Positions 8,589 through 18,065 are shown, counted from the stretch's first letter. The stretch: 64,000 nucleotides of DNA from Clostridium carboxidivorans P7 (GCF_001038625.1 NZ_CP011803.1:1-64000), one strand, 5' to 3'. The notes: generated by a model not told the origin, from the sequence alone. A program made the numbers and translations.

Positions 8589-8999
8589 AAATATCACTAT
8601 CCTTTTAATGTAGTAGAGAACTTCTATTGAAATATTGTTTATTCTATAATTTTACATTTAAATAAATGATTAATTCAAGTGAAAGTTAAATATTATGAGA
8701 TAATAAAATAGATTCTATATGGAGTGTTTCAGCTTATTCACAAAATGTTTTTAAATTATAAATAATTGCGTAACTATTATGACACAGTATTGTAACAATT
8801 AGCATATATAATTATAATCATCCTAAGTTATTAAAACTTGGAGAAAAAATAAAAGATAATAAAGTCCCCCTTTATTATATATGCAACGTTTGAAAGCGGC
8901 CATTAGTTTAATAACTAATGGTTATTTTCATTTGAGAAACAAAAGTTAAATGCTATAATATTATTAAGTGAAAAAGCTAAAGAATAAGGGAGATGTAAC
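8589..8999. other. Intergenic region between divergent regulator and yopX-like genes
   Basis: About 410 bases without a gene. A 9-bp hairpin (CCATTAGTT / AACTAATGG, 8900-8921) could be a weak terminator or operator. A promoter for the plus-strand gene is listed separately. A short C run (about 8865-8869) stands out in AT-rich sequence but matches no RNA family I recognise. Confidence 0.4.
8932..8959 (+). promoter_or_regulatory. Likely sigma-A promoter of the yopX-like gene
   Basis: TTGAGA, 16-base spacer, TATAAT; 40 bases before the ATG at 9000. Confidence 0.6.
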
Positions 9000-9371
9000 A
9001 TGAGAGAATTTAAATTTAAAATTTGGAATGGTTCTACAATTAGTAAACCTTTTTTTATACATGATGTGAAAGAATATATAAATGAAAAATGTGAAATATT
9101 GCAGTATACAGGTCTTAAGGATAAGAATGGTAGAGAAATTTATGAAGGAGATATAATTGCTATAAATAATGAAAAAATTTCATTAAAGCTTCCAATCAAG
9201 TTTGGAAAATATAGTTTTTCAAAGTATATTGGAGAATGTGGAGAACTTAGTGATTCCACTGATTTATATGGATTTTATGTTGAGAATGAATATTTATATA
9301 TTCAAATGTTAAATGGTAATGTAATAATTGTAGGAAATATATATGAAAATTTAGAGCTTATAAGAAAATAG
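9000..9371 (+). CDS. YopX family protein (phage-type)
   Basis: 123 residues. It has the YopX hallmark LQYTGLKDKNGREIYEGDII at about residues 36-55 and ends with NVIIVGNIYENLELI, the usual C-terminus of the family. YopX proteins are small beta-rich proteins common in phages and prophages of Firmicutes; their biochemical role is unknown. RBS AAGGGAG is well placed. No other phage gene is adjacent, so this looks like a solitary remnant or a domesticated copy. It has its own promoter. Confidence 0.85.
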   Translation: MREFKFKIWNGSTISKPFFIHDVKEYINEKCEILQYTGLKDKNGREIYEGDIIAINNEKISLKLPIKFGKYSFSKYIGECGELSDSTDLYGFYVENEYLYIQMLNGNVIIVGNIYENLELIRK

Positions 9372-9645
9372 TAGAGGATTCTAATACTAAATTGATAAGT
9401 ACATAAAAATAGTTATTTATATAAAATCTTATTTTTGGTTTGCATTATCTATATTATAAAAGATATTTAAAACGTCTTTTTATTTTTATATTAGTATAGA
9501 GTAAAATGTAGCAAAAAATGAATAAAAATGATATTATTTTAATTGAGGGTAAAATTATTTGATAAATTAATAATTACACCCTGTATTTATTTAAAAATTA
9601 TTAAATTCAAAGAAATAAGTCACTAATAGAAAGGGGTATTAAATC
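9372..9645. other. Intergenic region before the alcohol dehydrogenase
   Basis: 274 AT-rich bases with no ORF, strong hairpin or recognised RNA. The next gene has RBS AAAGGGG about 10 bases before its ATG. Confidence 0.4.
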
Positions 9646-10809
9646 ATGCAAAACTTCAACTATTCAATTCCCACAAAGGTGTTTTTTGGAAAGGGACAAA
9701 TAAAAGTACTTGGTACTAATATAAAACAATATGGATCTAAGGTTTTAATTGTTTATGGTGGAGGAAGTATAAAAAGAAATGGTATATATGATAAGATAGT
9801 TAATATTTTAAAAGAAGAAAATATTGATTTCTGTGAGCTTTCTGGTGTAGAACCAAACCCAAGGATAACAACAGTAAGAAAAGGTATAGAAATATGTAAG
9901 GACAATAATATAGATTTTGTACTTGCAGTAGGCGGTGGAAGTTCAATTGATTGTGCTAAAGCTATAGCAGCAGGATATTATTATGAAGGCGATCCATGGG
10001 ATATTGTAATTAATCCTAAAAAAATAGAAAAAGTTCTTCCTATTGCGTCTATACTAACTTTAGCAGCAACGGGATCAGAAATGGATGTATATGCTGTAAT
10101 TTCAAATACAGAAACTAATCAAAAATTAGGAACCTCTCATCCTGATATGGCACCTAAATTTTCAATTTTAGATCCTGAATATACTTTTTCAGTACCTGCC
10201 AGTCAAACAGCATCGGGAACAGCTGATATAATGAGTCATACTTTTGAATCTTATTTTACTAATACAAGAGAAACATTTATACAAAATAGAATATCAGAAG
10301 CTATCCTTAAGACTTGTATAGAATATGGTGTAAAAGCAGTTAAAGATCCTGAAAATTATGAAGCAAGAGCTAACTTAATGTGGGCTTCAAGCTTAGCAAT
10401 AAATGGGTTGCTAGTATATGGAAAAACGCGTAACTGGGCTGTTCATCCAATGGAACATGAATTAAGTGCAGTATATGATATTACTCATGGAGTAGGACTT
10501 GCAATTTTAACACCTCATTGGATGAAGTATGTTTTAGACGAAAATACTGTAGGTAACTTTGTTGAATATGGAGTAAATGTTTGGGGAATAGACAAAAATC
10601 GAGACAAGATGTCAATAGCTAATGAAGCTATTGAGAAAACCAAGGAATACTTTGTTTCTTTAGGATTACCTACAACTTTAAAAGAAGTTGGTATAGGAGA
10701 AGATAGATTAGAAGAAATGGCAAAGAAATCTGTAAGTAGAGGAAAGATTGGTGTTATTAAAGCTTTAAATGAAAAAGATGTATTAAATATATTTAAAGCA
10801 GCACTATAG
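9646..10809 (+). CDS. bdh: Iron-containing alcohol dehydrogenase, butanol-dehydrogenase type
   Basis: 387 residues of the Fe-ADH (type III) family. Seen are the GGGS coenzyme loop (VLAVGGGSSIDCAKA, ~104-118) and metal ligands in TADIMSHTFE (Asp, His) and HPMEHELSAVYDITHG (two His). It groups by eye with the NAD(P)H-dependent butanol dehydrogenases (BdhA/BdhB, YqhD) that reduce butyraldehyde to butanol in clostridia. Substrate range cannot be read from sequence. Single-gene unit closed by a strong terminator. Confidence 0.88.
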   Translation: MQNFNYSIPTKVFFGKGQIKVLGTNIKQYGSKVLIVYGGGSIKRNGIYDKIVNILKEENIDFCELSGVEPNPRITTVRKGIEICKDNNIDFVLAVGGGSSIDCAKAIAAGYYYEGDPWDIVINPKKIEKVLPIASILTLAATGSEMDVYAVISNTETNQKLGTSHPDMAPKFSILDPEYTFSVPASQTASGTADIMSHTFESYFTNTRETFIQNRISEAILKTCIEYGVKAVKDPENYEARANLMWASSLAINGLLVYGKTRNWAVHPMEHELSAVYDITHGVGLAILTPHWMKYVLDENTVGNFVEYGVNVWGIDKNRDKMSIANEAIEKTKEYFVSLGLPTTLKEVGIGEDRLEEMAKKSVSRGKIGVIKALNEKDVLNIFKAAL

Positions 10810-10863
10810 TTCACAGTACATAGCCTTTATTAATAACAATTAAAAGCTTAATCATAAATATGG

Positions 10864-10914
10864 AAAATACGTTATCTAAGAAAATTATGTTTTCTTAAGA
10901 TAGCGTATTTTTAT
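10864..10914. terminator. Terminator after the alcohol dehydrogenase
   Basis: Long hairpin with arms AAATACGTTATCT-AAGAAAA and TTTTCTTAAGATAGCGTATTT followed by T-rich sequence. Confidence 0.88.
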
Positions 10915-10945
10915 TTAGCTGAAGTATGGTTTTATAGTTAAGTAC

Positions 10946-10963
10946 CTTAATAGAATCTTAATA
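10946..10963 (+). repeat. Pair of CTTAATA direct repeats upstream of the ABC operon
   Basis: CTTAATA occurs at 10946 and again at 10957, an 11-bp period. OmpR-family regulators often bind such direct repeats and one is encoded downstream in this unit. The motif is short and AT-rich, so chance is possible. Confidence 0.3.
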
Positions 10964-11104
10964 ATTTGTAATAAAAACTTAGCAGTATTAAAAGTCACTT
11001 TGTAATATTTTTTTACTACAATAAAAAACGTAGTAAAAGAAATTAAGAAGATTTTAAAAATCAGATTAATTAAGATTAGATAGCTAATGGTGGAGGAAGT
11101 AATA

Positions 11105-12022
11105 ATGAAGGTATTAGAAGTGTCAAATTTACATAAGAAATTTGTAAAAAAAGAAATCATAAAAGGGGTAGATTTTTTTATAGAAGAAGGTGAGATATTT
11201 GGTCTTTTAGGTCCTAATGGTATTGGAAAGACTACTGTTATAAAAATGATAGTAGGATTTTTAAATGCTGATGAAGGCAGTATTTTGATAATGGGAAAAG
11301 ATATTGAAAAAGATAGAGTAGAAGCACTTAAAAATTTAACAGCTATTGTAGAAAATCCAGAAATGTATCCATACTTAAGCGGTATGGAAAATTTAAAACA
11401 AATAGCTAGGATGGATAAAAGAATAAAGAAGAGTGACATAGAAGAAGCCGTAAATATGGTTGGACTTACTAAAAGAATAAATGATAAGGTAAAAACTTAT
11501 TCTTTAGGTATGAAACAAAGGTTAGGATTAGCACAAGCTATAATGTCAAATCCAAAACTTATAATATTAGATGAACCTACTAATGGATTAGATCCTACAG
11601 GAATTATAGCACTTAGAAATACACTTAAAAATTTAGCAAGGGAAAGAAAGATATCTATATTGATATCTTCACATATTTTAAGTGAAGTTCAGCTTATATG
11701 CCATAGAGTTGTATTTATGGAAGATGGGCAGACAAAGTTAATGCGTACACTAAATAGTGATAATGATAAAAAAGAAGATAGAGTTATTATCGTGAGTAAT
11801 GATAAAGAAAGCTGTAAAAAAGTACTTAAAACTATGGAATGTATTCATAACATTTCTTATAAAGATGGAAAGTTAATAGCATTAACAGATGAAAATTCAA
11901 CACCAAAGATAATTAATAAGCTTTGCGCTGAAAGTGTAGAGATAAGTGAAATTTATAAAAAATATGAAACTGTTGAAGAAATGTATATGGATGTGGTAAA
12001 TGAAGTCAAGCTATCTTCATAG
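11105..12022 (+). CDS. ABC transporter ATP-binding protein (exporter/immunity type)
   Basis: 305 residues. Walker A is GPNGIGKTT, the signature is SLGMKQRLGLAQAI and Walker B is LIILDEPTNGLDPTG. A C-terminal extension of ~90 residues is typical of BcrA/CcmA-like exporters. RBS GGAGG fixes the ATG at 11105 rather than the in-frame ATG at 11087 that precedes the RBS. The next gene is its permease, then a response regulator and kinase, an arrangement common for antimicrobial-peptide efflux modules. Substrate unknown. Confidence 0.9.
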   Translation: MKVLEVSNLHKKFVKKEIIKGVDFFIEEGEIFGLLGPNGIGKTTVIKMIVGFLNADEGSILIMGKDIEKDRVEALKNLTAIVENPEMYPYLSGMENLKQIARMDKRIKKSDIEEAVNMVGLTKRINDKVKTYSLGMKQRLGLAQAIMSNPKLIILDEPTNGLDPTGIIALRNTLKNLARERKISILISSHILSEVQLICHRVVFMEDGQTKLMRTLNSDNDKKEDRVIIVSNDKESCKKVLKTMECIHNISYKDGKLIALTDENSTPKIINKLCAESVEISEIYKKYETVEEMYMDVVNEVKLSS

Positions 12023-12039
12023 GAAGGGTTTGAAAATCA

Positions 12040-13233
12040 ATGGAAGTAAAGGAGAAAAAATTTATGATCGGATTAGTGAAAAATGAAATAATAAAGTTAT
12101 GGTATAGAAAAAAGTTTTTAACAGCAATTATGGCATTACTTATAGTAACTATAGGAATGTTCATATTAATTAATAATGATAGTGGTGATAGAAAGGTAAA
12201 AAAAATACAATCTAATATTGTGGAGTTACAAAAGCGAGAAAAATTAGCTTCTCCAGATGAAAAAAAAGATCTTCAAAAAAGAATAGAAGATTCACAGTCA
12301 CATATAAATTATTACAATGAAGATTTAAAAAATCCTAATACCTATTGGAAAGAAAAAGCAAAAGAAGACATTTATAAAGATAAACAAAATTTAAATTCTA
12401 ATGATGTAAGTATACAAAGTTTAGAAAAAGAAAAAATGAAGTTAGATATATCAAGCAAACAATATTTACTTGATAACAATATTAGACCTTCATCAGCTAT
12501 TAAGCCAGGATCAGGAGAATTGTTTAGTGTTTATTTAGAGGTATTTGGAATATTTGTTATATTTTTAGTATCTGTTATATTTACAGCAGATATAGTATCT
12601 AGTGAGTTTTCTCCAGATTATATTAAATCAACCCTAAGTAGACCTGTAAGTAAATTTAATATAATATTGTCAAAAGGATTAGCGGCTATAATTTCTGTTT
12701 TCTTAGTTATTAATATTATAGAAATTATAATTTTCATAGTTTTAGGATTTGTATATGGGTTTTCAGGATATAAGGAACCCGTACCTATATATCCTAAATT
12801 TAATTACAGCGATGTTATTTTCTCCAGCATAGATAAACATATAAGTCCTATTTTAAATACAGGATATATTATGCCTCAGTACAAATTTATACTTGAAGTA
12901 ATAATGTTTCAAATTATATTTATAGCTGCATCAGTATGTGTTTGTTTAATGATTTCAACTATATTAAAAAATAATTCTGCTGCAGTAGGTGCATGTATTA
13001 TATTGCAAGGTATGTTTATAATACTTACTAATCTAAGAAATGCAGGAAGTTCTATTGTTCCTATATTTTTCTCCTATGGAGATGCAGCTGAAATTATAAA
13101 TAGGCAGTTTATTATGAAGACAGGTGCTTGTTATATGGATGTTTATAAGGCAGCTTTAATATTAATTATTTGGATTATAGCAAGTGTAATAATAAGTAAA
13201 TTTGTTTTTAATAAAAAAGATATATTAATATGA
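12040..13233 (+). CDS. ABC-2 type transporter permease
   Basis: 397 residues. One membrane span near the N-terminus (~residues 25-45) is followed by a large extracellular lysine-rich, coiled-coil-like domain (~50-150), then about five more spans. The SSEFSPDYIKSTLSRPVSK segment (~190-210) is typical of BcrB/ABC-2 permeases. It pairs with the ATPase 17 bases upstream. Two starts are possible: ATG 12040 (GGAAGG upstream) or ATG 12064 (AAAGGAG 8 bases upstream). Confidence 0.85.
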   Translation: MEVKEKKFMIGLVKNEIIKLWYRKKFLTAIMALLIVTIGMFILINNDSGDRKVKKIQSNIVELQKREKLASPDEKKDLQKRIEDSQSHINYYNEDLKNPNTYWKEKAKEDIYKDKQNLNSNDVSIQSLEKEKMKLDISSKQYLLDNNIRPSSAIKPGSGELFSVYLEVFGIFVIFLVSVIFTADIVSSEFSPDYIKSTLSRPVSKFNIILSKGLAAIISVFLVINIIEIIIFIVLGFVYGFSGYKEPVPIYPKFNYSDVIFSSIDKHISPILNTGYIMPQYKFILEVIMFQIIFIAASVCVCLMISTILKNNSAAVGACIILQGMFIILTNLRNAGSSIVPIFFSYGDAAEIINRQFIMKTGACYMDVYKAALILIIWIIASVIISKFVFNKKDILI

Positions 13234-13322
13234 TGAGAGCGCATTATGCTTATATTAAACTAAAATTTTGTATGTGCCAAAGTTAAGTATATAATTAATT
13301 GAGAGATAGGGGGGATAAGTGT

Positions 13323-14006
13323 ATGGAAAAGAGTACTATTTTAGTTGTAGATGATGATAAAGATATAAGAGATATGATTAATATATATTTGGTTAATCAA
13401 GATATGAATGTGCATACAGCAGCAAATGGTATAGAAGCTTTAGATATATTGGAAAATACTAAGGTGGATTTAATTGTATTAGATGTTATGATGCCCAAAA
13501 TGGATGGAATGAAAGCATGTATGAAAATAAGGGAAAAGCTTAATGTTCCTATAATAATTTTGTCTGCTAAAATTGACGATGCGGATAAAATATTAGGACT
13601 TACTATTGGAGCAGATGACTATGTTGGTAAGCCTTTTAATCCATTGGAACTTTTAGCAAGGATAAAATCTCAGCTTAGAAGATATAAACAATTAAACAAT
13701 AATTTTAAGGCTCTACAAGAGGAAGTAATACAAATTGATGAACTTTCTATAAATATATCAACCCATGAAGTATTTTTAAAGGACAAGCAGATTAAGTTAA
13801 CACCTTATGAATTTAAAATATTAGTGCTGCTTGCACAAAATAGAGGAAAGGTTTTTAGTATAGCTTCTATTTATGAAAATGTATGGGAAGAAGATTATGT
13901 TGCTTCAGATAGGACTGTTACAGTTCATATAAGAAGAATAAGAGAAAAGATTGGAAGAGATTATATAAAAACTGTATGGGGAGTTGGATATAAAATTGAA
14001 AGTTAG
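13323..14006 (+). CDS. OmpR-family response regulator
   Basis: 227 residues. The receiver domain (~1-120) has the acidic pocket VDDDKD, phospho-acceptor in LIVLDVMMPKMDG, and the conserved Lys in DDYVGKPFNPLELLARI. The winged-helix DNA-binding domain (~135-225) ends with the usual VWGVGYKIE. RBS AGGGGGG lies 12 bases before ATG 13323; the longer frame from 13299 begins before this RBS and is rejected. It overlaps the kinase gene, forming a VanRS/BceRS-like pair that probably controls the preceding ABC exporter. Confidence 0.92.
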   Translation: MEKSTILVVDDDKDIRDMINIYLVNQDMNVHTAANGIEALDILENTKVDLIVLDVMMPKMDGMKACMKIREKLNVPIIILSAKIDDADKILGLTIGADDYVGKPFNPLELLARIKSQLRRYKQLNNNFKALQEEVIQIDELSINISTHEVFLKDKQIKLTPYEFKILVLLAQNRGKVFSIASIYENVWEEDYVASDRTVTVHIRRIREKIGRDYIKTVWGVGYKIES

Positions 14007-15402
14007 ATTTGGATTAAGATTTAAAATGATAATTATGTTTTTGGTATGTGCGTTTGTATCAACAATGGTATCCAATGTTATATTGAATTTACTTATACAA
14101 GATTCTGAAAATTATACACGCGATATTAGTTATGCTAATGTTAAATTTATTAAAGACTTAGAAAAGGTAACAAATAAAAGTGATGAAATAAATAAAGTTA
14201 TAGAAAAGTATGAAGAAAAATATAATAAAAACAATATTAAAATATATATAGTAAATAATAAAGGAAATGTTTTATATCATGGAGCAAACAGCAGTGAAAA
14301 GTATATTGATTTACAGACATTTATAGATAAACAAATTACTCTGCAGGATGAAATAAGATATGATGGAAATAAAGGGGGAGTTGACTATTCAAAAATTTCA
14401 GCAGTAAAAGTTAATAATGAAATACTTAATGTACTTGTAAAAGGAAATACAAATCCAATGAATTCACATGATAATATTCGCGGCAGCAGGGGAGACATAG
14501 GATTTTTATTAATGATTATTATTTTTATAGGTATGGTAAGTTTTCTTACCATACCAAAATTAAAATATATAAAGAAAATTTGCAGTGGTTTAAATGAAAT
14601 GGCTGGAGGAAACTTAAAGTATAGGATAAAGGAAAAGGGAAGGGATGAACTTCAATTAATATCAGTTAATGTTAATAAGATGGCAGGAGAGTTAGAAGAA
14701 AAGATAGAAAATGAAAGAAGAATAGAAAAATCTAAGCAAGATTTAATAACTAATGCAGCACATGATTTAAGAACTCCTTTAACTAATATTATTGGATATA
14801 TAGAAATTATAAAAGAAGGAAATTATAAAGATGAAGAGCAGCTATTAAAGTATATAAATATAATAGCTAGCAAAGCTGATGGACTAAAAAAGATAACTAA
14901 TGATCTTTTTATGTATACAAAACTTTCTTCAGGAAGCGTAGAATTAAATATTAGCAAGTTTAGTATAAATGAATTAGTAAAGCAGCTCATAGATGAATAT
15001 GTAGATTTATTTGAAAGTAATAATCTTAAATTTAAAGATAATTTAGCTAATGAGGAAATTATAATTGATGGAGATCCAGACAAGCTTGCTAGGTTGTTTG
15101 ATAACCTCTTTACAAATGCCATAAAATATAGTGTAAAGCCTTCTGATGTAAATTTAAAGCTATTAAAAAGTAACGAAAGAGTTTTAATATCTATAAGTAA
15201 TAAGTGTGATAATTTAGAAGGAGAAGATATTAGCAATTTATTTGAAAGATTTTATATGGCAGATAAAGCTCGTTCTGAAAATGAGAATAGTTCTGGTTTA
15301 GGATTAGCTATTAGCAAAACTATAGCCCAACTTCATAAAGGAAATTTGACTGCTGACTATAAAGATAAAGTTATAACCTTTATTCTAGACATTCCTTTTT
15401 GA
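13996..15402 (+). CDS. VanS-like sensor histidine kinase
   Basis: About 468 residues: TM1 (~5-30), an extracytoplasmic sensor (~30-160), TM2 (~165-185), HAMP, HisKA with phospho-acceptor His in NAAHDLRTPLTN (~256), and HATPase with N box LFTNAIKYS and the SSGLGLAIS G2 box. It overlaps the end of the response regulator gene. The start is TTG: either 13996 or, with the RBS almost touching, 13984; 13996 has the better spacing from GGGGAG. With the ABC exporter upstream, a cell-envelope or peptide-stress sensor is the likely role. Confidence 0.88.
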   Translation: MKVRFGLRFKMIIMFLVCAFVSTMVSNVILNLLIQDSENYTRDISYANVKFIKDLEKVTNKSDEINKVIEKYEEKYNKNNIKIYIVNNKGNVLYHGANSSEKYIDLQTFIDKQITLQDEIRYDGNKGGVDYSKISAVKVNNEILNVLVKGNTNPMNSHDNIRGSRGDIGFLLMIIIFIGMVSFLTIPKLKYIKKICSGLNEMAGGNLKYRIKEKGRDELQLISVNVNKMAGELEEKIENERRIEKSKQDLITNAAHDLRTPLTNIIGYIEIIKEGNYKDEEQLLKYINIIASKADGLKKITNDLFMYTKLSSGSVELNISKFSINELVKQLIDEYVDLFESNNLKFKDNLANEEIIIDGDPDKLARLFDNLFTNAIKYSVKPSDVNLKLLKSNERVLISISNKCDNLEGEDISNLFERFYMADKARSENENSSGLGLAISKTIAQLHKGNLTADYKDKVITFILDIPF

Positions 15403-15422
15403 TTTAATATAAGTACATTGAG

Positions 15423-15656
15423 ATACAACTTTTCAGAGGACAGTGAAGGATGATTTTTCTCCGCTTTGCTACGAAAAATCTTTAATTAAACTTTTGATGA
15501 CTCGTTTCGCTAAAGCGAAACATTGCTGACTAATATAAGTTTAAAGCTCATTTTGCGTTAGCAAAACAAGCTTTAGAAATAAATTAGTTTTCTGACATTA
15601 GGAGGAAAACTCACCTTCATTGTCCTTTGTCCTCTGTCAAATGTCCTCTGAAAATG
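15423..15656. repeat. Dispersed palindromic repeat, copy A (GAGGACA-ended)
   Basis: About 235 bases. The ends carry GAGGACA-type tandem units (cagaggacagtgaagg on the left; tgtcctttgtcctctgtc on the right). The interior has short hairpins such as GTTTCGCTAAAGCGAAAC. The copy at 55641-55890 is its reverse complement with small changes, and 21405-21605 is a third relative. No ORF lies inside. Confidence 0.75.
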
Positions 15657-17087
15657 TTATTCTGCATTTTGTAGTGTAGATTTATTTAGTGGCATTTTAA
15701 TATTTTTTAAAGTTTCTTTATCGAATACTGCTACTAATAAAAATGTAGATAGACATGTTAACCACTCCATAAATATAACATGTGGGAAAATTCTTATTGC
15801 AGGTACAAGCTGCCATAAGAAAAGAGTTACTATTCCAACTATAATAGTACAAAATGCTGAGTTTCTTCTACAAAGCTTAGGTAAAAATATAGTAAATAAG
15901 AATGTAACAGTAAATGCTGTAGACAAACTTAAGCCTATGGATATGGTTTTTAGAATTCCACCTATAGATAAAGCCAATGCAAAGGTTGCTACTCCTAAGA
16001 TACAAACAAGTATTTTATTTATACCTAAAAGTTTTTTATCATCAGCTTTAGGATTAATAAATTCCTTGTAAACATCATGGGAAATAAGAGTAGCAGAACC
16101 TAAAAGCATACTACAAGCAGATGACACATCTGCTGCCCAAAGTGCTGCAAGGGTTATTCCAGCTACTAATGGATTTAAAGACAATATCATTTTAGGTAAT
16201 GCCATAGTAGCACTTACTCCAGGAAAAGCTGTTCTAGCTGACATTCCTATTAGAGCACACAAGAATCCTATAGGAATCATAAGTAATCCTCCAAGTATAA
16301 ATCCATTTCTTGCAGTTTTTGCATCTTTAGCAGCAAAAGTTAACTGTACAGGACCTTGCATTGACATGGCTTGAGTAGTCATTATTAATATCCAACTAAG
16401 TACAACCCATATACCTGTTCCTTGTATGAAATTAAAGTAAGGAACATTATGAGGCAGCTGTTGGCTTAAGTTGTGTAAACCTCCTCTAGAGGATACAGCT
16501 AGTACTGTACATAGGATAATACCTATATATTTTAGAGGTACATTAAACAAATTACATAATCCAGCAGACCACATACCGCCTATAAAGGTTATACCTATAA
16601 ATACACAAGCACTTATTATCATACCTGTTTTTAATGTAAACACTCCTGGTAGTAATGATGATAAAATTGCACCACCAGCAATGTATTGAAGAGACACAAC
16701 TACAATTTGAATAATTATTTGGCAAATAACACATGCAACTCTACTTTTTTTATCATAAAATCTACCGAAAAGCTCTGGCACAGTTGAAACATTAAAATCT
16801 CTATATTTACCAGCTAAAGCAAGCCCCATTACTATAGCTCCAAAGCCCCAGGCTACATTGTACCATCCAGCTGAAAGTCCTAAACTATAAGCTTGTTCAG
16901 CAACTCCTATAGTGGAAGAACCTCCTATAGCAAGACCTATAAGTGAACAAGTTACAAGAGGTACAGTTAATTTTCTGCCTGCTAGAGTGTAACTTTCACC
17001 GCCCTTGCCAGCTCTTTTTTTAGCAAAAAAGCTTATTACGAAAAGTATTATTATATATAATGCAACTATGATTAAAGAAATATTCAT
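15657..17087 (-). CDS. Sodium:solute symporter family transporter (tyrosine T-box regulated)
   Basis: 476 residues, about 13 membrane spans. The sequence has SSS-family traits: GLAIGGSSTIGVAEQAYSLG (~55-73), a long AGWYNVAWGFGA segment and LAALWAADVSSACSMLLGSA (~315-335). The family moves solutes such as proline, pantothenate or other organic acids with Na+. RBS GGGGGC is well spaced from the ATG. A T-box leader with a TAC (Tyr) specifier precedes it, so tyrosine, a precursor or an aromatic relative is a reasonable substrate guess, not proven. The substrate cannot be read from the protein. Confidence 0.88.
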   Translation of the reverse strand: MNISLIIVALYIIILFVISFFAKKRAGKGGESYTLAGRKLTVPLVTCSLIGLAIGGSSTIGVAEQAYSLGLSAGWYNVAWGFGAIVMGLALAGKYRDFNVSTVPELFGRFYDKKSRVACVICQIIIQIVVVSLQYIAGGAILSSLLPGVFTLKTGMIISACVFIGITFIGGMWSAGLCNLFNVPLKYIGIILCTVLAVSSRGGLHNLSQQLPHNVPYFNFIQGTGIWVVLSWILIMTTQAMSMQGPVQLTFAAKDAKTARNGFILGGLLMIPIGFLCALIGMSARTAFPGVSATMALPKMILSLNPLVAGITLAALWAADVSSACSMLLGSATLISHDVYKEFINPKADDKKLLGINKILVCILGVATFALALSIGGILKTISIGLSLSTAFTVTFLFTIFLPKLCRRNSAFCTIIVGIVTLFLWQLVPAIRIFPHVIFMEWLTCLSTFLLVAVFDKETLKNIKMPLNKSTLQNAE

Positions 17088-17144
17088 TATGATAGCCCCC
17101 TTTTTATACTAGAATTTAATTTGTTAATGATTCCTAATTTAAAT

Positions 17145-17480
17145 TTTGAAATAAAAAATCGCCCCCTGGCCAAGGGACGAAAAATCGTGGTACCACCCTA
17201 ATTGATTAATAATGATATTTAATGAAAGTAAGGTTGCAGATAAAATAAAAAAGGTGCTGCCACAACCAAGGGACGAACTTAGTCGTGGTACCACCCTACT
17301 TTCAGATAAATAAAATATTAATCATCTCTTACTCTTAACGTGAGTTAGCGGCTCAGCCTACTAAAAATTCAGCTTACAGTTCAGGACTGTATTTCATTAA
17401 GTTTTTTGAACGATTTTCACCAACCATCGTCTCTCTGTAGAATACACTTAATTACTTATGTCCATCTTCACATTTAATAA
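17145..17480 (-). promoter_or_regulatory. T-box leader, tyrosine specifier, with two antiterminator/terminator modules
   Basis: On the minus strand a stem I with ACAGAGAG and GGTTGGTGAAAA apical elements is followed by the specifier loop TGAAATACA. By alignment with characterised leaders (GAAA-NNN-A) the specifier is TAC (17389-17391), tyrosine. Two T-box cores AGGGTGGTACCACGA follow, each with a TCGTCCC partner and terminator: one ends at GCACCTTTTTT (about 17250), the second has GGCCAGGGGGCGATTTTTT (about 17155). Only one stem I is present, so the decision module is duplicated without the sensor. Confidence 0.93.
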
Positions 17481-17648
17481 TTATTTAAAGAATATTATAG
17501 ATAAATTTTTAAATAAATACAAAACCTGAAATTACTTCTAAGAATTAAATAACATTAAAATTCTTCAGTTTACTATAAAAATTTTTAATTTACTCTATTT
17601 TGCATATTTTATATATTTAGCTTTCATAATGAGAAATTCAACATGAAT

Positions 17649-18065
17649 CTAAGCATCAATTGATTCTCCTATTATTTTTATGTGAACTTTTCTGTTTCTA
17701 GGACCATCAAATTCGCAAAAGTATAATCCTTGCCATATTCCAAGAAGTGGAGAACCATTTTGGATTATTATATTAGAACTTGCTCCCATAAGAGAAGCCT
17801 TTATGTGAGCATGAGAATTTCCCTCAATATGAAGATAATCTCCACTTTTGGGAAAGGTTTTGTTTAAGTTTACCAAAATGTCTCTAACTACATCGGGGTC
17901 AGCATTTTCATTTATAGTTATACCAGCCGTTGTATGAGGACAAAAAACTAATGCAATACCATCTTTTACTGAACTTTCTTTTATAGATTTTTTTAGTAAG
18001 TTGGTTATATTTATAAATTCATCAGATTTTGTTGTATTAATAGAATAAGTAAATAATTTTGACAT
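17649..18065 (-). CDS. YjbQ family protein (UPF0047)
   Basis: 138 residues matching the whole YjbQ/UPF0047 family. It contains the conserved CPHTTAGITINENADPDV block, HIEGNSHAHIKASLMG (histidine-rich site) and WQGLYFCEFDGPRNRK. Family members have been linked to a promiscuous thiamine-phosphate-synthase-like activity; the true role is not settled. Single-gene unit with a well-placed AGAGG RBS on the minus strand. Confidence 0.9.
   Translation of the reverse strand: MSKLFTYSINTTKSDEFINITNLLKKSIKESSVKDGIALVFCPHTTAGITINENADPDVVRDILVNLNKTFPKSGDYLHIEGNSHAHIKASLMGASSNIIIQNGSPLLGIWQGLYFCEFDGPRNRKVHIKIIGESIDA

Noticed and set aside
9000..9371. Prophage region
   Set aside because: Only a single YopX gene is present; no integrase, terminase or structural genes lie within 10 kb. 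The amidase at 23.2 kb has no holin.
11087..11104. Upstream in-frame ATG as start of the ABC ATPase
   Set aside because: The GGAGG RBS lies after this ATG, so ATG 11105 is the real start.
17145..17480. Two complete T-box leaders in tandem
   Set aside because: Only one stem I and one specifier loop can be drawn; the ~60 bases between modules are too short for a second sensor.
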